Of a stretch of DNA of 64,000 bases, positions 1 through 9,234 are shown piece by piece. The notes under the pieces were generated by a model, which saw only the letters and a program-made list of their open reading frames with translations, was not told the DNA's origin and ran no database searches. The position numbers and the translations under genes are program-made. Where the stretch lies: the NCBI RefSeq assembly GCF_002119725.1, contig NZ_CP021109.1, positions 744,001 to 808,000 on the forward strand, in the 5' to 3' direction. Positions within the stretch are counted from its first letter, which is position 1, and every line of letters starts with the position of its first letter. The DNA is from Bordetella genomosp. 9. Lineage in GTDB: Bacteria > Pseudomonadota > Gammaproteobacteria > Burkholderiales > Burkholderiaceae_B.

Positions 1-454
1 CCTCCTTCGCGGCAACCGGATGCGCATGGCTGGCGGCCGCCTGGCCGGCGAACAGCTCGTGCAGGCCGAGCTCGCGCAGCTCCTCGATCGCCGCCGGCGG
101 CAGGTCGGCAAGCGTGCCGAGCCCGCCCGGTTCGCTTGCGAGTTCGGCCAGCACGTCTTCACGCCATGCGGGATCGGCCAACGCGGTGTCTTCCACGACC
201 TCGCGCTTGGGCGCAAACAGGCGCGCGCAGACGATGCCCGCGACCACGCTGCCTGCCAGGCCCGCGAGCATGGCATACGCATGCGCCAGCTCGGCCGACG
301 ACGCCAGGTCGCGCAGCCAGCGCCCGGCCGCGACGAAGGCGGCGACGCTGATCGTCACGCCGATGACGATGGACCACGCCAGGTGACGCAGATCGACGGT
401 GTCGCTCCACACTTCCGCGAGCCGCCAGGCGGGTTGACTGGGGTTCGTTCTCAT
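1..454 (-). CDS. Membrane protein of unknown family, C-terminus outside window
   Basis: The reading frame opens at an ATG at 452-454 behind a strong GGAGGAGAG Shine-Dalgarno and stays open for 151 codons to the window edge, so the C-terminus is missing. The visible part has two hydrophobic segments (roughly residues 25-45 and 61-80) and then a soluble, acidic, Leu-rich stretch. It lies 64 bp downstream of mvaA on the same strand and is probably co-transcribed, which would fit a role linked to mevalonate or HMG-CoA use. I do not recognise the family; a transporter subunit is possible but unproven. Confidence 0.7.
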   Translation of the reverse strand, partial: MRTNPSQPAWRLAEVWSDTVDLRHLAWSIVIGVTISVAAFVAAGRWLRDLASSAELAHAYAMLAGLAGSVVAGIVCARLFAPKREVVEDTALADPAWREDVLAELASEPGGLGTLADLPPAAIEELRELGLHELFAGQAAASHAHPVAAKE

Positions 455-474
455 GATGCTCTCCTCCAGGTTGC

Positions 475-503
475 GGCCGGCGTACGGGAAGTTTGCGCCG
501 GCC
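475..503. other. Intercistronic hairpin between mvaA and the membrane-protein gene
   Basis: GGCCGGCG at 475-482 pairs perfectly with CGCCGGCC at 496-503 around a 13-nt loop. On the mvaA transcript it sits just after the stop codon and before the next Shine-Dalgarno, where it could stabilise the mvaA mRNA or lower downstream expression. A T-run follows only on the + strand, where no gene reads in, so it is not called a terminator. Confidence 0.4.
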
Positions 504-518
504 GTCGTTTTTGTCTTG

Positions 519-1805
<1,287 letters not shown>

Positions 1806-1848
1806 GATGCAATGTCTCCGTATGCGTATCGGTAGGCCGATCCTAGGT

Positions 1849-1878
1849 AAACTGTACCGCCATTGACAGGTACAGTTT
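1849..1878. promoter_or_regulatory. Inverted-repeat operator between mvaA and the MocR gene
   Basis: AAACTGTACC (1849-1858) and GGTACAGTTT (1869-1878) form a perfect 10-bp inverted repeat with a 10-bp spacer. The spacer holds a consensus -35, TTGACA, at 1863-1868, reading toward the MocR gene. MocR/GabR-type regulators usually bind repeated sites of this size next to their own gene, so this is the likely site of self-regulation and of mvaA control. The -10 is weak: TACCAT at 1889-1894 would need a long 20-bp spacer. Confidence 0.7.
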
Positions 1879-1923
1879 GGGCCGACAGTACCATCGCACT
1901 GCACCAATTTCCCGGGAGGCATC

Positions 1924-1950
1924 ATGGCGGACCGCGAGCATGGCGGATGA
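1924..1950 (+). CDS. Possible 8-codon leader peptide before the MocR gene
   Basis: An ATG at 1924 lies 4 nt after GGGAGG (1914-1919), the only good Shine-Dalgarno here. It encodes MADREHGG and stops at 1948-1950, overlapping the first codons of the MocR gene, whose ATG is at 1940 in another frame. Ribosomes ending here could restart on the regulator ATG. It may be only a chance ORF. Confidence 0.3.
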   Translation: MADREHGG

Positions 1951-3382
1951 CGGCAAGGCGGCGCGTCCCGGCCGCCCCGCGCCCATCGCGGAAAGCCTGG
2001 CGCGCCTGATCGCGCAGCAGATCGCCGACGGGGTGTACCGCCCCGGCGACAAGCTGCCCTCGCTGCGCGAAGTGGCGCAGTTGCATCGCTACGCCAAGAA
2101 CACCGTGGTGGTGGCCTTCGAGATGCTGGTGGCGCAAGGACTGGTCGAGCCGCGGCGGGGATCCGGGTTCTACGTGCTGGACAAGCACTTTGCGCGCAAG
2201 CCGGCGGAAGAGGAATCCGGCCAGTTGAGCCGCGCCATGGATATCGTGTGGCTGATGCGCGAACAGTTGAAGACGCAGCCGGATGCCGTGGCCGTCGGCG
2301 ACGGCTTCCCGCCGGTCGAATGGCTGGCCGATATGCGCATGGACCGCTATCACCAGAAAGTCGTCCGCACCGGGCTGGGCAGCCTGTTCCGCTACGGCAG
2401 CCGCTTCGGCTACGCGCCGCTGCGCGAAAGCCTGGTGCGCAAGCTGGGCGACATCGGCGTCAACGCGGCGCCGTCGCAGCTGGTGCTGACCCATGGCGCC
2501 AACGAGGCCATGGATCTGTTGATCCGCTACTTCCTGGCGCCCGGTGCGGCCGTGCTGGTGGACGACCCCGGCTATTACCCCTTGTTCGGCAAGCTGAAGC
2601 TGGCCGGCGCGCGGATGCTCGGCGTGCCGCGGCTGCCGGACGGGCCGGACCTGGCGGCGCTGGAGCAATTGCTCGCGCGATTCAAGCCGCGGCTCTTTTT
2701 CACGCAATCGCTGGCGCACAACCCGACCGGATCGGACATCTCAGCGGCCAAAGCGTATCGCTTGCTGCAGCTGTGCCACAGCCATGGCGCGATGCTGGTG
2801 GAAAACGACCCGCTGGCGGACTTCAAGCCGACGTCGGCCGTGCGCTTGGCCGCGCTGGACCAGCTCGCGCGGACCATCTATATCGGCAGCTTCTCCAAGT
2901 CCTTTTCGGCGGCGCTGCGCGTGGGCTTCATCGCCTGCGATCCGGCGCTGGCGAGCGACCTCGCCGACCTGAAAGCACTGGTGCATGTGAGCAGCTCGGA
3001 ATACTGCGAGCGCATGGTCGACGTGATGCTGCGCGAAGGTCACTACGAGCGGCATCTGTTCCGCCTGCGCCGCAGGCTGGAAGCGGCAACGGCGCAGGCC
3101 CTGCAGGTGTTGGACGGCCTGGGCGCCGAAGTTTTTGCCCGGCCGGCCAGTTCGCTTTATCTGTGGACCGCGTTTCCCGGCGTGGCCGACACCGTGCCGC
3201 TGGCGCGCGATCTGATTCCGGAAAAAATCCTGATGGCGCCGGGCCGGGTGTTCAGCGTCGATGCCGACAAGGCATCGCGCTGGTCCCGGTGCAACGTCGG
3301 CGCGGTGCTGGATGAACGGTTCGGCGCCGCGCTGGCGCGCCGCATCGGCGTTGCGCTCCCCGCGCCGCCGCGGGGAGCCTGA
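1940..3382 (+). CDS. MocR family regulator (GntR-type wHTH fused to aminotransferase fold)
   Basis: A DNA-binding transcription factor that senses a ligand through pyridoxal phosphate. An N-terminal winged helix (about residues 15-75, with [12 protein letters not shown]) is followed by a fold-type I aminotransferase domain (about 100-475). Visible PLP-site features are HNPTGSDIS and the Schiff-base lysine in GSFSKSF. The length of 480 aa is normal for MocR. It is divergent from mvaA with a perfect inverted repeat between them, so it probably controls mvaA and itself. The start is the first in-frame ATG. An upstream TTG at 1877 would add residues that look unrelated to the family. No good Shine-Dalgarno precedes 1940, so reinitiation from the short leader ORF is possible. 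Confidence 0.88.
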   Translation: MADDGKAARPGRPAPIAESLARLIAQQIADGVYRPGDKLPSLREVAQLHRYAKNTVVVAFEMLVAQGLVEPRRGSGFYVLDKHFARKPAEEESGQLSRAMDIVWLMREQLKTQPDAVAVGDGFPPVEWLADMRMDRYHQKVVRTGLGSLFRYGSRFGYAPLRESLVRKLGDIGVNAAPSQLVLTHGANEAMDLLIRYFLAPGAAVLVDDPGYYPLFGKLKLAGARMLGVPRLPDGPDLAALEQLLARFKPRLFFTQSLAHNPTGSDISAAKAYRLLQLCHSHGAMLVENDPLADFKPTSAVRLAALDQLARTIYIGSFSKSFSAALRVGFIACDPALASDLADLKALVHVSSSEYCERMVDVMLREGHYERHLFRLRRRLEAATAQALQVLDGLGAEVFARPASSLYLWTAFPGVADTVPLARDLIPEKILMAPGRVFSVDADKASRWSRCNVGAVLDERFGAALARRIGVALPAPPRGA

Positions 3383-3438
3383 CAAGGCAGGGGCACGATA
3401 CCGGTTCAGGCGGTGCGCGATATCCAGTCCATATCGAT

Positions 3439-5010
3439 TCAGGCATGCGGCGCGCATGGTGGCGGCGATGCATTACGGAACCACACCACGGCCACGCCAT
3501 CCGCGACATAAAGCGTGTATGCGGCACGGCGGGAAACATAGGAAAACCGGCAGGATTCGATGGCCGCGATTTGCTCGGGAGCGGCCGCGCCGTAGGGCAG
3601 CGCCACGCCCGCGTGCTTGAACTGGTCTTCCGCCCAGCCCCATCCTTCGGTCAGATGGACCGGAACCAGGCGCGTCAGGAGAGGAAATTTGCTGGCGTTG
3701 TGCGCAACCACCGGCGGCATGCCAGCGCTGCCCTTCAACGCGAGACGCCGCACCGCGACGGTCCCGCTCGCCCTGGCCAGATCGTCCGCCACGTCGCGCG
3801 AGATGGCGAGTTCATAATCCTTTTGCAGACCCAGGGAATTTCCGTAAACCGACGCGAAGATGATCAACGGATAGGCCGCTGCCGCCAGGATGACGACGGC
3901 GAGTTTGCTCGAACCTCGGTACTTCGATATCAGCGCTGCGATGCACACATTGCAGAACACCGCGATGGCGCCCACGCCTATCTGCGTACGGGGAACCAGC
4001 ACGGGCGATTGCAGCAGCAACATCGGCCCCCATGCCGCCAGGAGCAACGCTGCCGGCAGCACGACGATATTCGCCGCGAGCAAAACACGGGTCCGGTTCT
4101 GGCTTGAACGCCACCATGTTCCGGCATACAGCGCGGCGATGACCAGCGTGCCCGCAACGGCCAGCACGATTTGGATCAGGAGGACGCCACCGGCGGGGCT
4201 GCGCAGGCAGGCGACGACAAACAGCAGACCGTCATGCAAGTTGCGCCAGACGGTCTCCACGGCGCTGGAAGGTCCCGCCAGGGCGGCATGCTGGCTGGCG
4301 TAATGGCCATGAACCGTCTTTCCGGCGATGAAGGAATACACGATGGCGGCGCCGATCAGCTGCAGGATGCGCGTCGCGCCCTGTTGGAATACGGCGCGCG
4401 GCGTTTCCCGGTCCAGTTGCTTCAGGACCAAGCCCAACAACGCGAGGACGATGAATACGTTGACCGCCGCTTGGTAAAGGCACAGGCTGGCCAGGACCGC
4501 GACAGCCCCACGCGCGGCGTCGCGCCATCCTCGAAGCTCTGCGAAGCCCGCCTGTGCCGCAAGACAGGCCGCCAGCGACATCGGCAGGGCGTCGAACTTG
4601 TATGACAGATTCTCGAGAAAGAAGGGGCTGGCAAGCAGGGGAAGCAGCGCGAGCGGCGCGGCCCAGGCGCCGCTGAGCCGAAAGCGCTTTTCCAGGACGG
4701 TGGCAAGCCACGCGAACATGCCGATCGCGGCCAGTTGCGGCAGCGGAGAAAGATCCACCAGCGGCGTGCCGAGGTTCGCGAGCTCCATCACCACGTTGGC
4801 AAGCGGCCTGCCGTCCGTCCCCCAGCCCAGATAGCCCGACAGAGAGCGGCCCAGGTCGTCGATATAGAAGCGGTCGGCATGAAGGATGGGATAGAGCGCC
4901 AGGCCGTACAGCGCCAGTGCCGCCAGGAATATCTTCGTCTGCCGCTGTCGCGCCTGTTGCCGGGGCGTTGGAAAGACGTAATCCGCCAGGAAAGTATTGG
5001 TCTGAGTCAC
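3439..5010 (-). CDS. GtrII-like glucosyltransferase, polytopic membrane protein
   Basis: A 523-residue inner-membrane protein with about ten hydrophobic segments. The N-terminal part contains DRFYIDDLGRS followed by DGRPL, a pattern I associate with the GtrII family of serotype-converting O-antigen glucosyltransferases, which move glucose from undecaprenyl phosphate-glucose onto O-antigen. The soluble C-terminal portion (last ~110 residues) would be periplasmic. The GTG at 5008-5010 is chosen because the long in-frame extension upstream has no membrane or family features; GGAAGA lies nearby. Usual partners GtrA (flippase) and GtrB (glucosyl transferase to lipid) are not next to it. Family membership is from motif recall; substrate unknown. 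Confidence 0.7.
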   Translation of the reverse strand: MTQTNTFLADYVFPTPRQQARQRQTKIFLAALALYGLALYPILHADRFYIDDLGRSLSGYLGWGTDGRPLANVVMELANLGTPLVDLSPLPQLAAIGMFAWLATVLEKRFRLSGAWAAPLALLPLLASPFFLENLSYKFDALPMSLAACLAAQAGFAELRGWRDAARGAVAVLASLCLYQAAVNVFIVLALLGLVLKQLDRETPRAVFQQGATRILQLIGAAIVYSFIAGKTVHGHYASQHAALAGPSSAVETVWRNLHDGLLFVVACLRSPAGGVLLIQIVLAVAGTLVIAALYAGTWWRSSQNRTRVLLAANIVVLPAALLLAAWGPMLLLQSPVLVPRTQIGVGAIAVFCNVCIAALISKYRGSSKLAVVILAAAAYPLIIFASVYGNSLGLQKDYELAISRDVADDLARASGTVAVRRLALKGSAGMPPVVAHNASKFPLLTRLVPVHLTEGWGWAEDQFKHAGVALPYGAAAPEQIAAIESCRFSYVSRRAAYTLYVADGVAVVWFRNASPPPCAPHA

Positions 5011-5227
5011 CCGCTTCTTCCGTGTCGCTCGCGCGTAGATCTTGTTGAACGGCGGCCGCTGCTTGCCGCGGCATGGCGGCGGCGATTGTGTCCGGAACCG
5101 CGTAGATTTCCCGTGAAACCGCGCAAGCGGGCCTCGTAGCGGAGCAAGGCGCCAAACGCACCGTCGCGGTGCACGCCGCGCCTGGGCGGTGCGCGCGCGC
5201 ATCGCCATGGTGCGGTGCGAACCGGAA

Positions 5228-5246
5228 ATTCCCATCCGGTGGGAAT
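5228..5246. promoter_or_regulatory. Inverted repeat, distal candidate operator
   Basis: ATTCCCA and TGGGAAT form a perfect 7-bp inverted repeat around TCCGG. It resembles the TGGAA/TTCCA half-sites of IclR-type operators and lies about 170 bp upstream of the IclR start. The protein that binds it is inferred only from location. Confidence 0.4.
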
Positions 5247-5358
5247 CGAGGCGGCGGCGGCGGTTTCGGGGTTTTCCCTGATAAACGCGAAATTCGGGGG
5301 ATTTCCCGGCGATATCGCGGCCGATCGGAAGCTTCGTTCTTGGTGAAAACCCGGTTTC

Positions 5359-5375
5359 GTCCCACTCAGTGGGAC
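5359..5375. promoter_or_regulatory. Palindromic candidate operator of the IclR gene
   Basis: GTCCCACTCAGTGGGAC is a perfect inverted repeat around a single central base. It ends 7 bp before the -35 of the IclR promoter. Size and symmetry fit an IclR operator, suggesting autoregulation. The core TCCCA/TGGGA is shared with the distal repeat at 5228-5246. Confidence 0.55.
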
Positions 5376-5382
5376 TGATGAC

Positions 5383-5411
5383 TTGGCGTGCCGCCTTCCG
5401 TGCCCGATACT
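5383..5411 (+). promoter_or_regulatory. Promoter of the IclR gene, probably leaderless
   Basis: TTGGCG (5383-5388) and GATACT (5406-5411) are separated by exactly 17 bp. The ATG at 5419 lies 8 nt after the -10, so transcription would start at or next to the first base of the gene. There is no Shine-Dalgarno, consistent with a leaderless mRNA. Confidence 0.5.
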
Positions 5412-5418
5412 CCCCGCC

Positions 5419-6162
5419 ATGTCGTCAATGCCGCAACCTCCCGCGTCGCAAGACCGTGTCCTGCTGGTGCTCGCCACGCTGGCCCAATGGAATGGGCCCG
5501 TGACGGCTCAGGAGCTGGCCCAGGCCACGGGATTGCCGCGCAGCTCGCTGTATCGGCAGCTCGCACGCCTCAAGCACTGGGGGTTCGTGCAGGAAGAAGA
5601 CGGCTGCTACGCGCCGGGCCCGATGGGTCTGCAGCTGGCGCAGGGTTTCGACGCGACGTCGCATCTCGTACACGTCGCCCGCATGGACATGCAGCGGCTG
5701 GTGGCGCAATCGCATGAAAGCGTGGGACTGATCGTCGCGGTGAACGACCGCGCCATCTGTCTGGACATGCTGGAAAGCCCGCAGGCCTTGCGCTGTTCGT
5801 TCGAGAAGGGCCGCAGCGTGCCGCTGCGCAAGGGGGCCACCGCCAAATGCCTGCTGGCGCATCTGCCCGCGGCGCGGCGCGACGCCGTGCTGGACGGGTG
5901 GGCGCAGGAGCCGCCGGATCCGCAGCGGCCCGATCGCGCGGCGCTGGCGGCCATACGCCAGGCGGGATATGCCTGCAGCCAGAGCGAGGTGGACGAAGGC
6001 GTCTGGGGCGCGAGCGCGCCGCTGTTCGGCCCCGGCCAGCGCCTGGCGGGCGCCATGACGTTGATGGCCCCCGTATCCCGCGCGTTGCCGCGCGAGGCGG
6101 AATTGATCCAGATGGTGGTGGTGGCCGCTGCGCGCGTGTCCCGCCTGCTGACTTTGACCTGA
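5419..6162 (+). CDS. IclR family transcriptional regulator
   Basis: The 247-residue protein has an N-terminal winged helix (about 10-65, with TAQELAQATGLPRSSLYRQL) and a C-terminal effector-binding domain (about 75-245). It precedes, on the same strand, a polar amino acid ABC transporter and hutD-hutF-hutG, so it probably controls that uptake and degradation set; histidine or formimidoylglutamate are reasonable inducers. ATG 5419 or 5428 could start the protein. No Shine-Dalgarno is seen, but a promoter is placed right for a leaderless start at 5419. The stop codon lies inside a 13-bp tandem repeat. Confidence 0.88.
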   Translation: MSSMPQPPASQDRVLLVLATLAQWNGPVTAQELAQATGLPRSSLYRQLARLKHWGFVQEEDGCYAPGPMGLQLAQGFDATSHLVHVARMDMQRLVAQSHESVGLIVAVNDRAICLDMLESPQALRCSFEKGRSVPLRKGATAKCLLAHLPAARRDAVLDGWAQEPPDPQRPDRAALAAIRQAGYACSQSEVDEGVWGASAPLFGPGQRLAGAMTLMAPVSRALPREAELIQMVVVAAARVSRLLTLT

Positions 6163-6182
6163 CGCTTTGACCTGACGCTTTG
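6152..6182. repeat. 13-bp tandem duplication across the IclR stop codon
   Basis: CTTTGACCTGACG occurs at 6152-6164 and 6165-6177, then CTTTG begins a third copy. The first copy contains the TGA stop (6160-6162), so the duplication copies the stop into the intergenic DNA. Confidence 0.85.
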
Positions 6183-6280
6183 GATTGACGCGCGTCTCCG
6201 TTGACCCGCCATCGCCGGGATTTCCGTCCCGGCCCCGACCTTCGACCACCCACGATTCCCGACCATAAAGGAGTCTCCAC

Positions 6281-7039
6281 ATGAAAGTCCTCCGTCGCCG
6301 TGTCCTGCAGGCCGCGATCGCCCTGTGTCCCATGCTGTGGGCCGCCGCCCCCGCACCCGCCCATGCCGCCCAGGACGTCATCCGCGTGGTGACGGACGCC
6401 ACCTTCCCGCCCATGGAGTACGTGGAGGACGGCAAGCTCACGGGCTTCGACGTCGAGCTGGTGGAAGCGCTGGCCAAGGCGATGGGCAAGAAGGTCGAAT
6501 GGACGCAGATCGATTTCAAGGGCCTCATTCCCGGCCTGGTCGCGCGCCGCTACGACATGGCGGTGTCGGCCATCTACATCACGGACGAGCGCCGCAAGGT
6601 GGTCGACTTCGGCGATTCCTACTATGCCGGCGGCCTGGTCGCGATGGTCAAGGCCGACAACAAGGCCATCCAGTCGCCCAAGGACCTGGAGGGCAAGCAG
6701 GTGACCGTTCAGGTCGGCACGAAGTCGGTGAGCTATCTGAAGGAACACTACCCCAACGTGAAGCTGGTCGAGGTCGAGAAAAACGACCAGATGTTCAACC
6801 TGGTGGCGATCGGCCGCGCCGACGCCGCCGTCACGGGACTGCCGGCCGCCTATCAGTACGTGCGCACGCGCGGCGGCCTGCGCGTGCTGCCGGAGCAACT
6901 GACCACCGAGGCCTACGGCATGGCGGTACGCAAGGATATGCCCGAGTTGACCGCCGCCCTGAACCAGGCGCTGGGCAAGATCAAGGCCGACGGCACCTAC
7001 GACGCCATCGTGAAGAAGTGGTTCAGCAACGCTAACTGA
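6281..7039 (+). CDS. Polar amino acid ABC transporter, periplasmic binding protein (SBP family 3)
   Basis: The 252-residue protein has a signal peptide (about 1-29, ending AHA-A) and then a family 3 solute-binding fold: FPPMEYVEDGKLTGFDVEL near the start, GLIPGLVARRYDMAVSAIYIT, and a C-terminal helix ending KADGTYDAIVKKWF. The ligand-gripping Arg and Asp positions typical of amino acid binders are present (DERRKVVDF region). A Shine-Dalgarno AAGGAG precedes the ATG. It is first in a tightly packed set with permease, ATPase, hutD, hutF and hutG, so the ligand is most likely histidine or a breakdown product such as formimidoylglutamate. Confidence 0.92.
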   Translation: MKVLRRRVLQAAIALCPMLWAAAPAPAHAAQDVIRVVTDATFPPMEYVEDGKLTGFDVELVEALAKAMGKKVEWTQIDFKGLIPGLVARRYDMAVSAIYITDERRKVVDFGDSYYAGGLVAMVKADNKAIQSPKDLEGKQVTVQVGTKSVSYLKEHYPNVKLVEVEKNDQMFNLVAIGRADAAVTGLPAAYQYVRTRGGLRVLPEQLTTEAYGMAVRKDMPELTAALNQALGKIKADGTYDAIVKKWFSNAN

Positions 7040-7047
7040 GGTTCCGC

Positions 7048-7716
7048 ATGGATCTGGATTTTTCCCCGGTCTGGGCCAATTGGCCCGACCTGGTGCGCGG
7101 CGCGCTCGTCACGGTGGAGATCGTCGCGGTCTCCCTGCTGTGCGGATGCGTGATCGGCCTGCTGGTCGGCATCGGCCGGCTCAATCCGCGCCGCCGCCTG
7201 GTCTACGGTTTCTGTTCGGCCTACGTGGCCGCCATACGCGGCACGCCGCTGCTGGTGCAGCTGTTCATTCTGTTCTTCGGCCTGCCCCAGTTCAACATCA
7301 TGCTGCCTGCGTTCGTGTGCGGCACCATCGGTCTGTCGGTGTATTCGGGCGCCTACGTGTCGGAAATCGTGCGGGGAGCCATCCAGTCCATCGACCGAGG
7401 CCAGGTCGAGGCGGCGCGTTCGCTCGGCATGCCCGGCCGCATGGCGATGACCAGCGTGGTGCTGCCGCAGGCCTTCGTGCGCATGATCCCGCCGCTGGGC
7501 AACGAGTTCATCGCGCTGATCAAGAACTCGGCGCTGGTGTCGCTGCTGACGATCCATGACGTCATGCATGAAGGCCAGAAGATCATATCGGTGTCCTACC
7601 GCTCGCTGGAGGTGTATCTGGCCATCGCGGTGATCTATTTCATTTTGACCGGGGCGACGACGTTTTTGTTGCGGCGAATCGAGCTTCGTCTGCGCGCCGG
7701 AGGAATGGTCCAATGA
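7048..7716 (+). CDS. Polar amino acid ABC transporter permease (HisM/GlnP type)
   Basis: The 222-residue inner-membrane permease has about five helices. The cytoplasmic EAA loop that docks on the ATPase is visible as [15 protein letters not shown]. The start lies 8 bp after the binding-protein gene with TGAGG upstream, and its stop overlaps the ATG of the ATPase gene (ATGA). Only one permease is encoded, so it probably works as a homodimer. Confidence 0.93.
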   Translation: MDLDFSPVWANWPDLVRGALVTVEIVAVSLLCGCVIGLLVGIGRLNPRRRLVYGFCSAYVAAIRGTPLLVQLFILFFGLPQFNIMLPAFVCGTIGLSVYSGAYVSEIVRGAIQSIDRGQVEAARSLGMPGRMAMTSVVLPQAFVRMIPPLGNEFIALIKNSALVSLLTIHDVMHEGQKIISVSYRSLEVYLAIAVIYFILTGATTFLLRRIELRLRAGGMVQ

Positions 7717-8516
7717 CGGTTGCTGCGATGAATAACGACGTCATGCGGAGCGCAGGCGCGCCGGCCCCCATGGTGAGCATCCGCGGGCTGACCAAGGCCT
7801 ATGGCGAGAACGTGGTGCTGCGCGGCGTCGATCTGGATGTGATGCCGTCGCAGGTCGTGGTGGTGATCGGCCCCAGCGGCTCGGGCAAGAGCACGCTGCT
7901 GCGGTGCTGCAACGGACTGGAGCTGGCTCAGGCCGGCGATATCCAGGTGTGCGGCCAGCCGCTGCTGGCGGGCGGCCGCATGCTGCCGGACAGCCGTTTG
8001 AACAAGCTGCGCGAAGAAGTGGGCATGGTGTTCCAGTCCTTCAACCTGTTCGCGCATCTGAGCGTGATGGACAACATCACGCTGGGGCCGCGCAAGCTGC
8101 GCGGCGTGCCGCGCCGCCGGGCGCAGGAAGAGGCGCGCGCGCTGCTCGATAAGGTGGGGCTGGCGCACAAGGCGGACGCCATGCCGGCCAGCCTGTCCGG
8201 CGGGCAGAAGCAGCGCGTGGCCATCGCGCGCGCCCTGGCGATGCGCCCGCGCGTCATGCTGTTCGACGAACCGACTTCCGCGCTGGATCCAGAGCTGGTC
8301 GGCGAGGTCCTGAAGGTGATGAAGATGCTCGCTGCCGAAGGCATGACCATGATGGTCGTCACGCACGAGATGGGCTTCGCCCAGGAAGTGGCCGACGTCG
8401 TGGTGGTGATGGACGGCGGCGGCATCATCGAGGCGGGGCCGCCGTCGCAGATATTTTCGGCGCCCGTTCAACCTCGCACGCGCGAGTTCCTGCAGGCGGT
8501 GCTCAAACGTGGCTGA
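7713..8516 (+). CDS. Polar amino acid ABC transporter ATP-binding protein
   Basis: The 267-residue ATPase energises the importer. It has Walker [14 protein letters not shown], signature [15 protein letters not shown], Walker [15 protein letters not shown] and the switch His in VVTHEMGFA. The ATG at 7713 shares an ATGA with the permease stop; a second ATG at 7728 is possible but less well coupled. Its end overlaps the GTG start of hutD by 8 nt, indicating one transcript. Confidence 0.93.
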   Translation: MTVAAMNNDVMRSAGAPAPMVSIRGLTKAYGENVVLRGVDLDVMPSQVVVVIGPSGSGKSTLLRCCNGLELAQAGDIQVCGQPLLAGGRMLPDSRLNKLREEVGMVFQSFNLFAHLSVMDNITLGPRKLRGVPRRRAQEEARALLDKVGLAHKADAMPASLSGGQKQRVAIARALAMRPRVMLFDEPTSALDPELVGEVLKVMKMLAAEGMTMMVVTHEMGFAQEVADVVVVMDGGGIIEAGPPSQIFSAPVQPRTREFLQAVLKRG

Positions 8517-9234
8517 TGGACGTCAAGGAAGCGCGGACGCGGCGGCGCTGCACTTTTTCGACCTGGACGAGGTGCCGGCGCAGCCGTGGAAGAACGGCGG
8601 CGGCACCACCCGCGAGATCGTCTGCTGGCCGCCTGGCGCGGGCATGGACGATTTTCTCTGGCGCATCAGCGTGGCGCGCATCGATACCGGCGGCCCGTTC
8701 TCGCGCTTCGAGGGCGTGGACCGCATCATCACGCTGCTGTCCGGATCGGGCGTGGTCCTGCAGGGCGGATTTGACGCGGGCCGGCATGCGCTGACCCAGC
8801 CGCTCGCGCCCTTCGCGTTTCCGGGCGACGTGGCGGTGGATTGCGCGCTGCAGGGGGGCGCTTGCGAGGACCTGAACGTCATGAGCCGGCGCGGCCGCGT
8901 CCGCGCGGCAGTGAGGGTGCATGACCGCGCCGGCACGCTGCCGGCGGCCAGTTGCGGCCTGCTGCTGGCGGTGGGAAGTGCGTGGCGGGTGCAAGCCGGC
9001 GACGGCGTCCCGCGCATGCTGCAGCCGTCCGGCGGCTTGTGGTGGGCGGGAATGCCGCAATGCTGGCAGGTGCGGCCCGAAGCCGTTCAGCACGATGAGG
9101 ACGGCCGAAGTCATCGAGACGGCCAACGCCAGGAACGGGCCGCCGCAACGTCGGCGAGCGGCGCGGGCCTGGTGGTGGTGGTCATTGACATGCCGCCCGC
9201 GACGGGCGGTTCGCAGGAGCAGGAAGCAAAATGA
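8509..9234 (+). CDS. hutD: HutD/Ves family protein
   Basis: A 241-residue cupin-like protein with the HutD hallmarks: [12 protein letters not shown] near the N-terminus, LWRISVARI and [10 protein letters not shown]. In Pseudomonas HutD is thought to buffer or limit hut expression, perhaps by binding a pathway intermediate; its chemistry is unsettled. It starts at a GTG overlapping the ATPase stop and ends in an ATGA overlap with hutF. The last ~40 residues are low in similarity to what I recall of the family and may be a variable tail. Confidence 0.88.
   Translation: MADGRQGSADAAALHFFDLDEVPAQPWKNGGGTTREIVCWPPGAGMDDFLWRISVARIDTGGPFSRFEGVDRIITLLSGSGVVLQGGFDAGRHALTQPLAPFAFPGDVAVDCALQGGACEDLNVMSRRGRVRAAVRVHDRAGTLPAASCGLLLAVGSAWRVQAGDGVPRMLQPSGGLWWAGMPQCWQVRPEAVQHDEDGRSHRDGQRQERAAATSASGAGLVVVVIDMPPATGGSQEQEAK

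Larger units (their letters stand above)
5011..5418. other. Gene-free divergent intergenic region (408 bp)
   Basis: Between the leftward glycosyltransferase and the rightward IclR gene. It contains two perfect inverted repeats (5228-5246 and 5359-5375) and a promoter for the IclR gene. I found no convincing coding frame or gene remnant in the rest. Confidence 0.6.
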
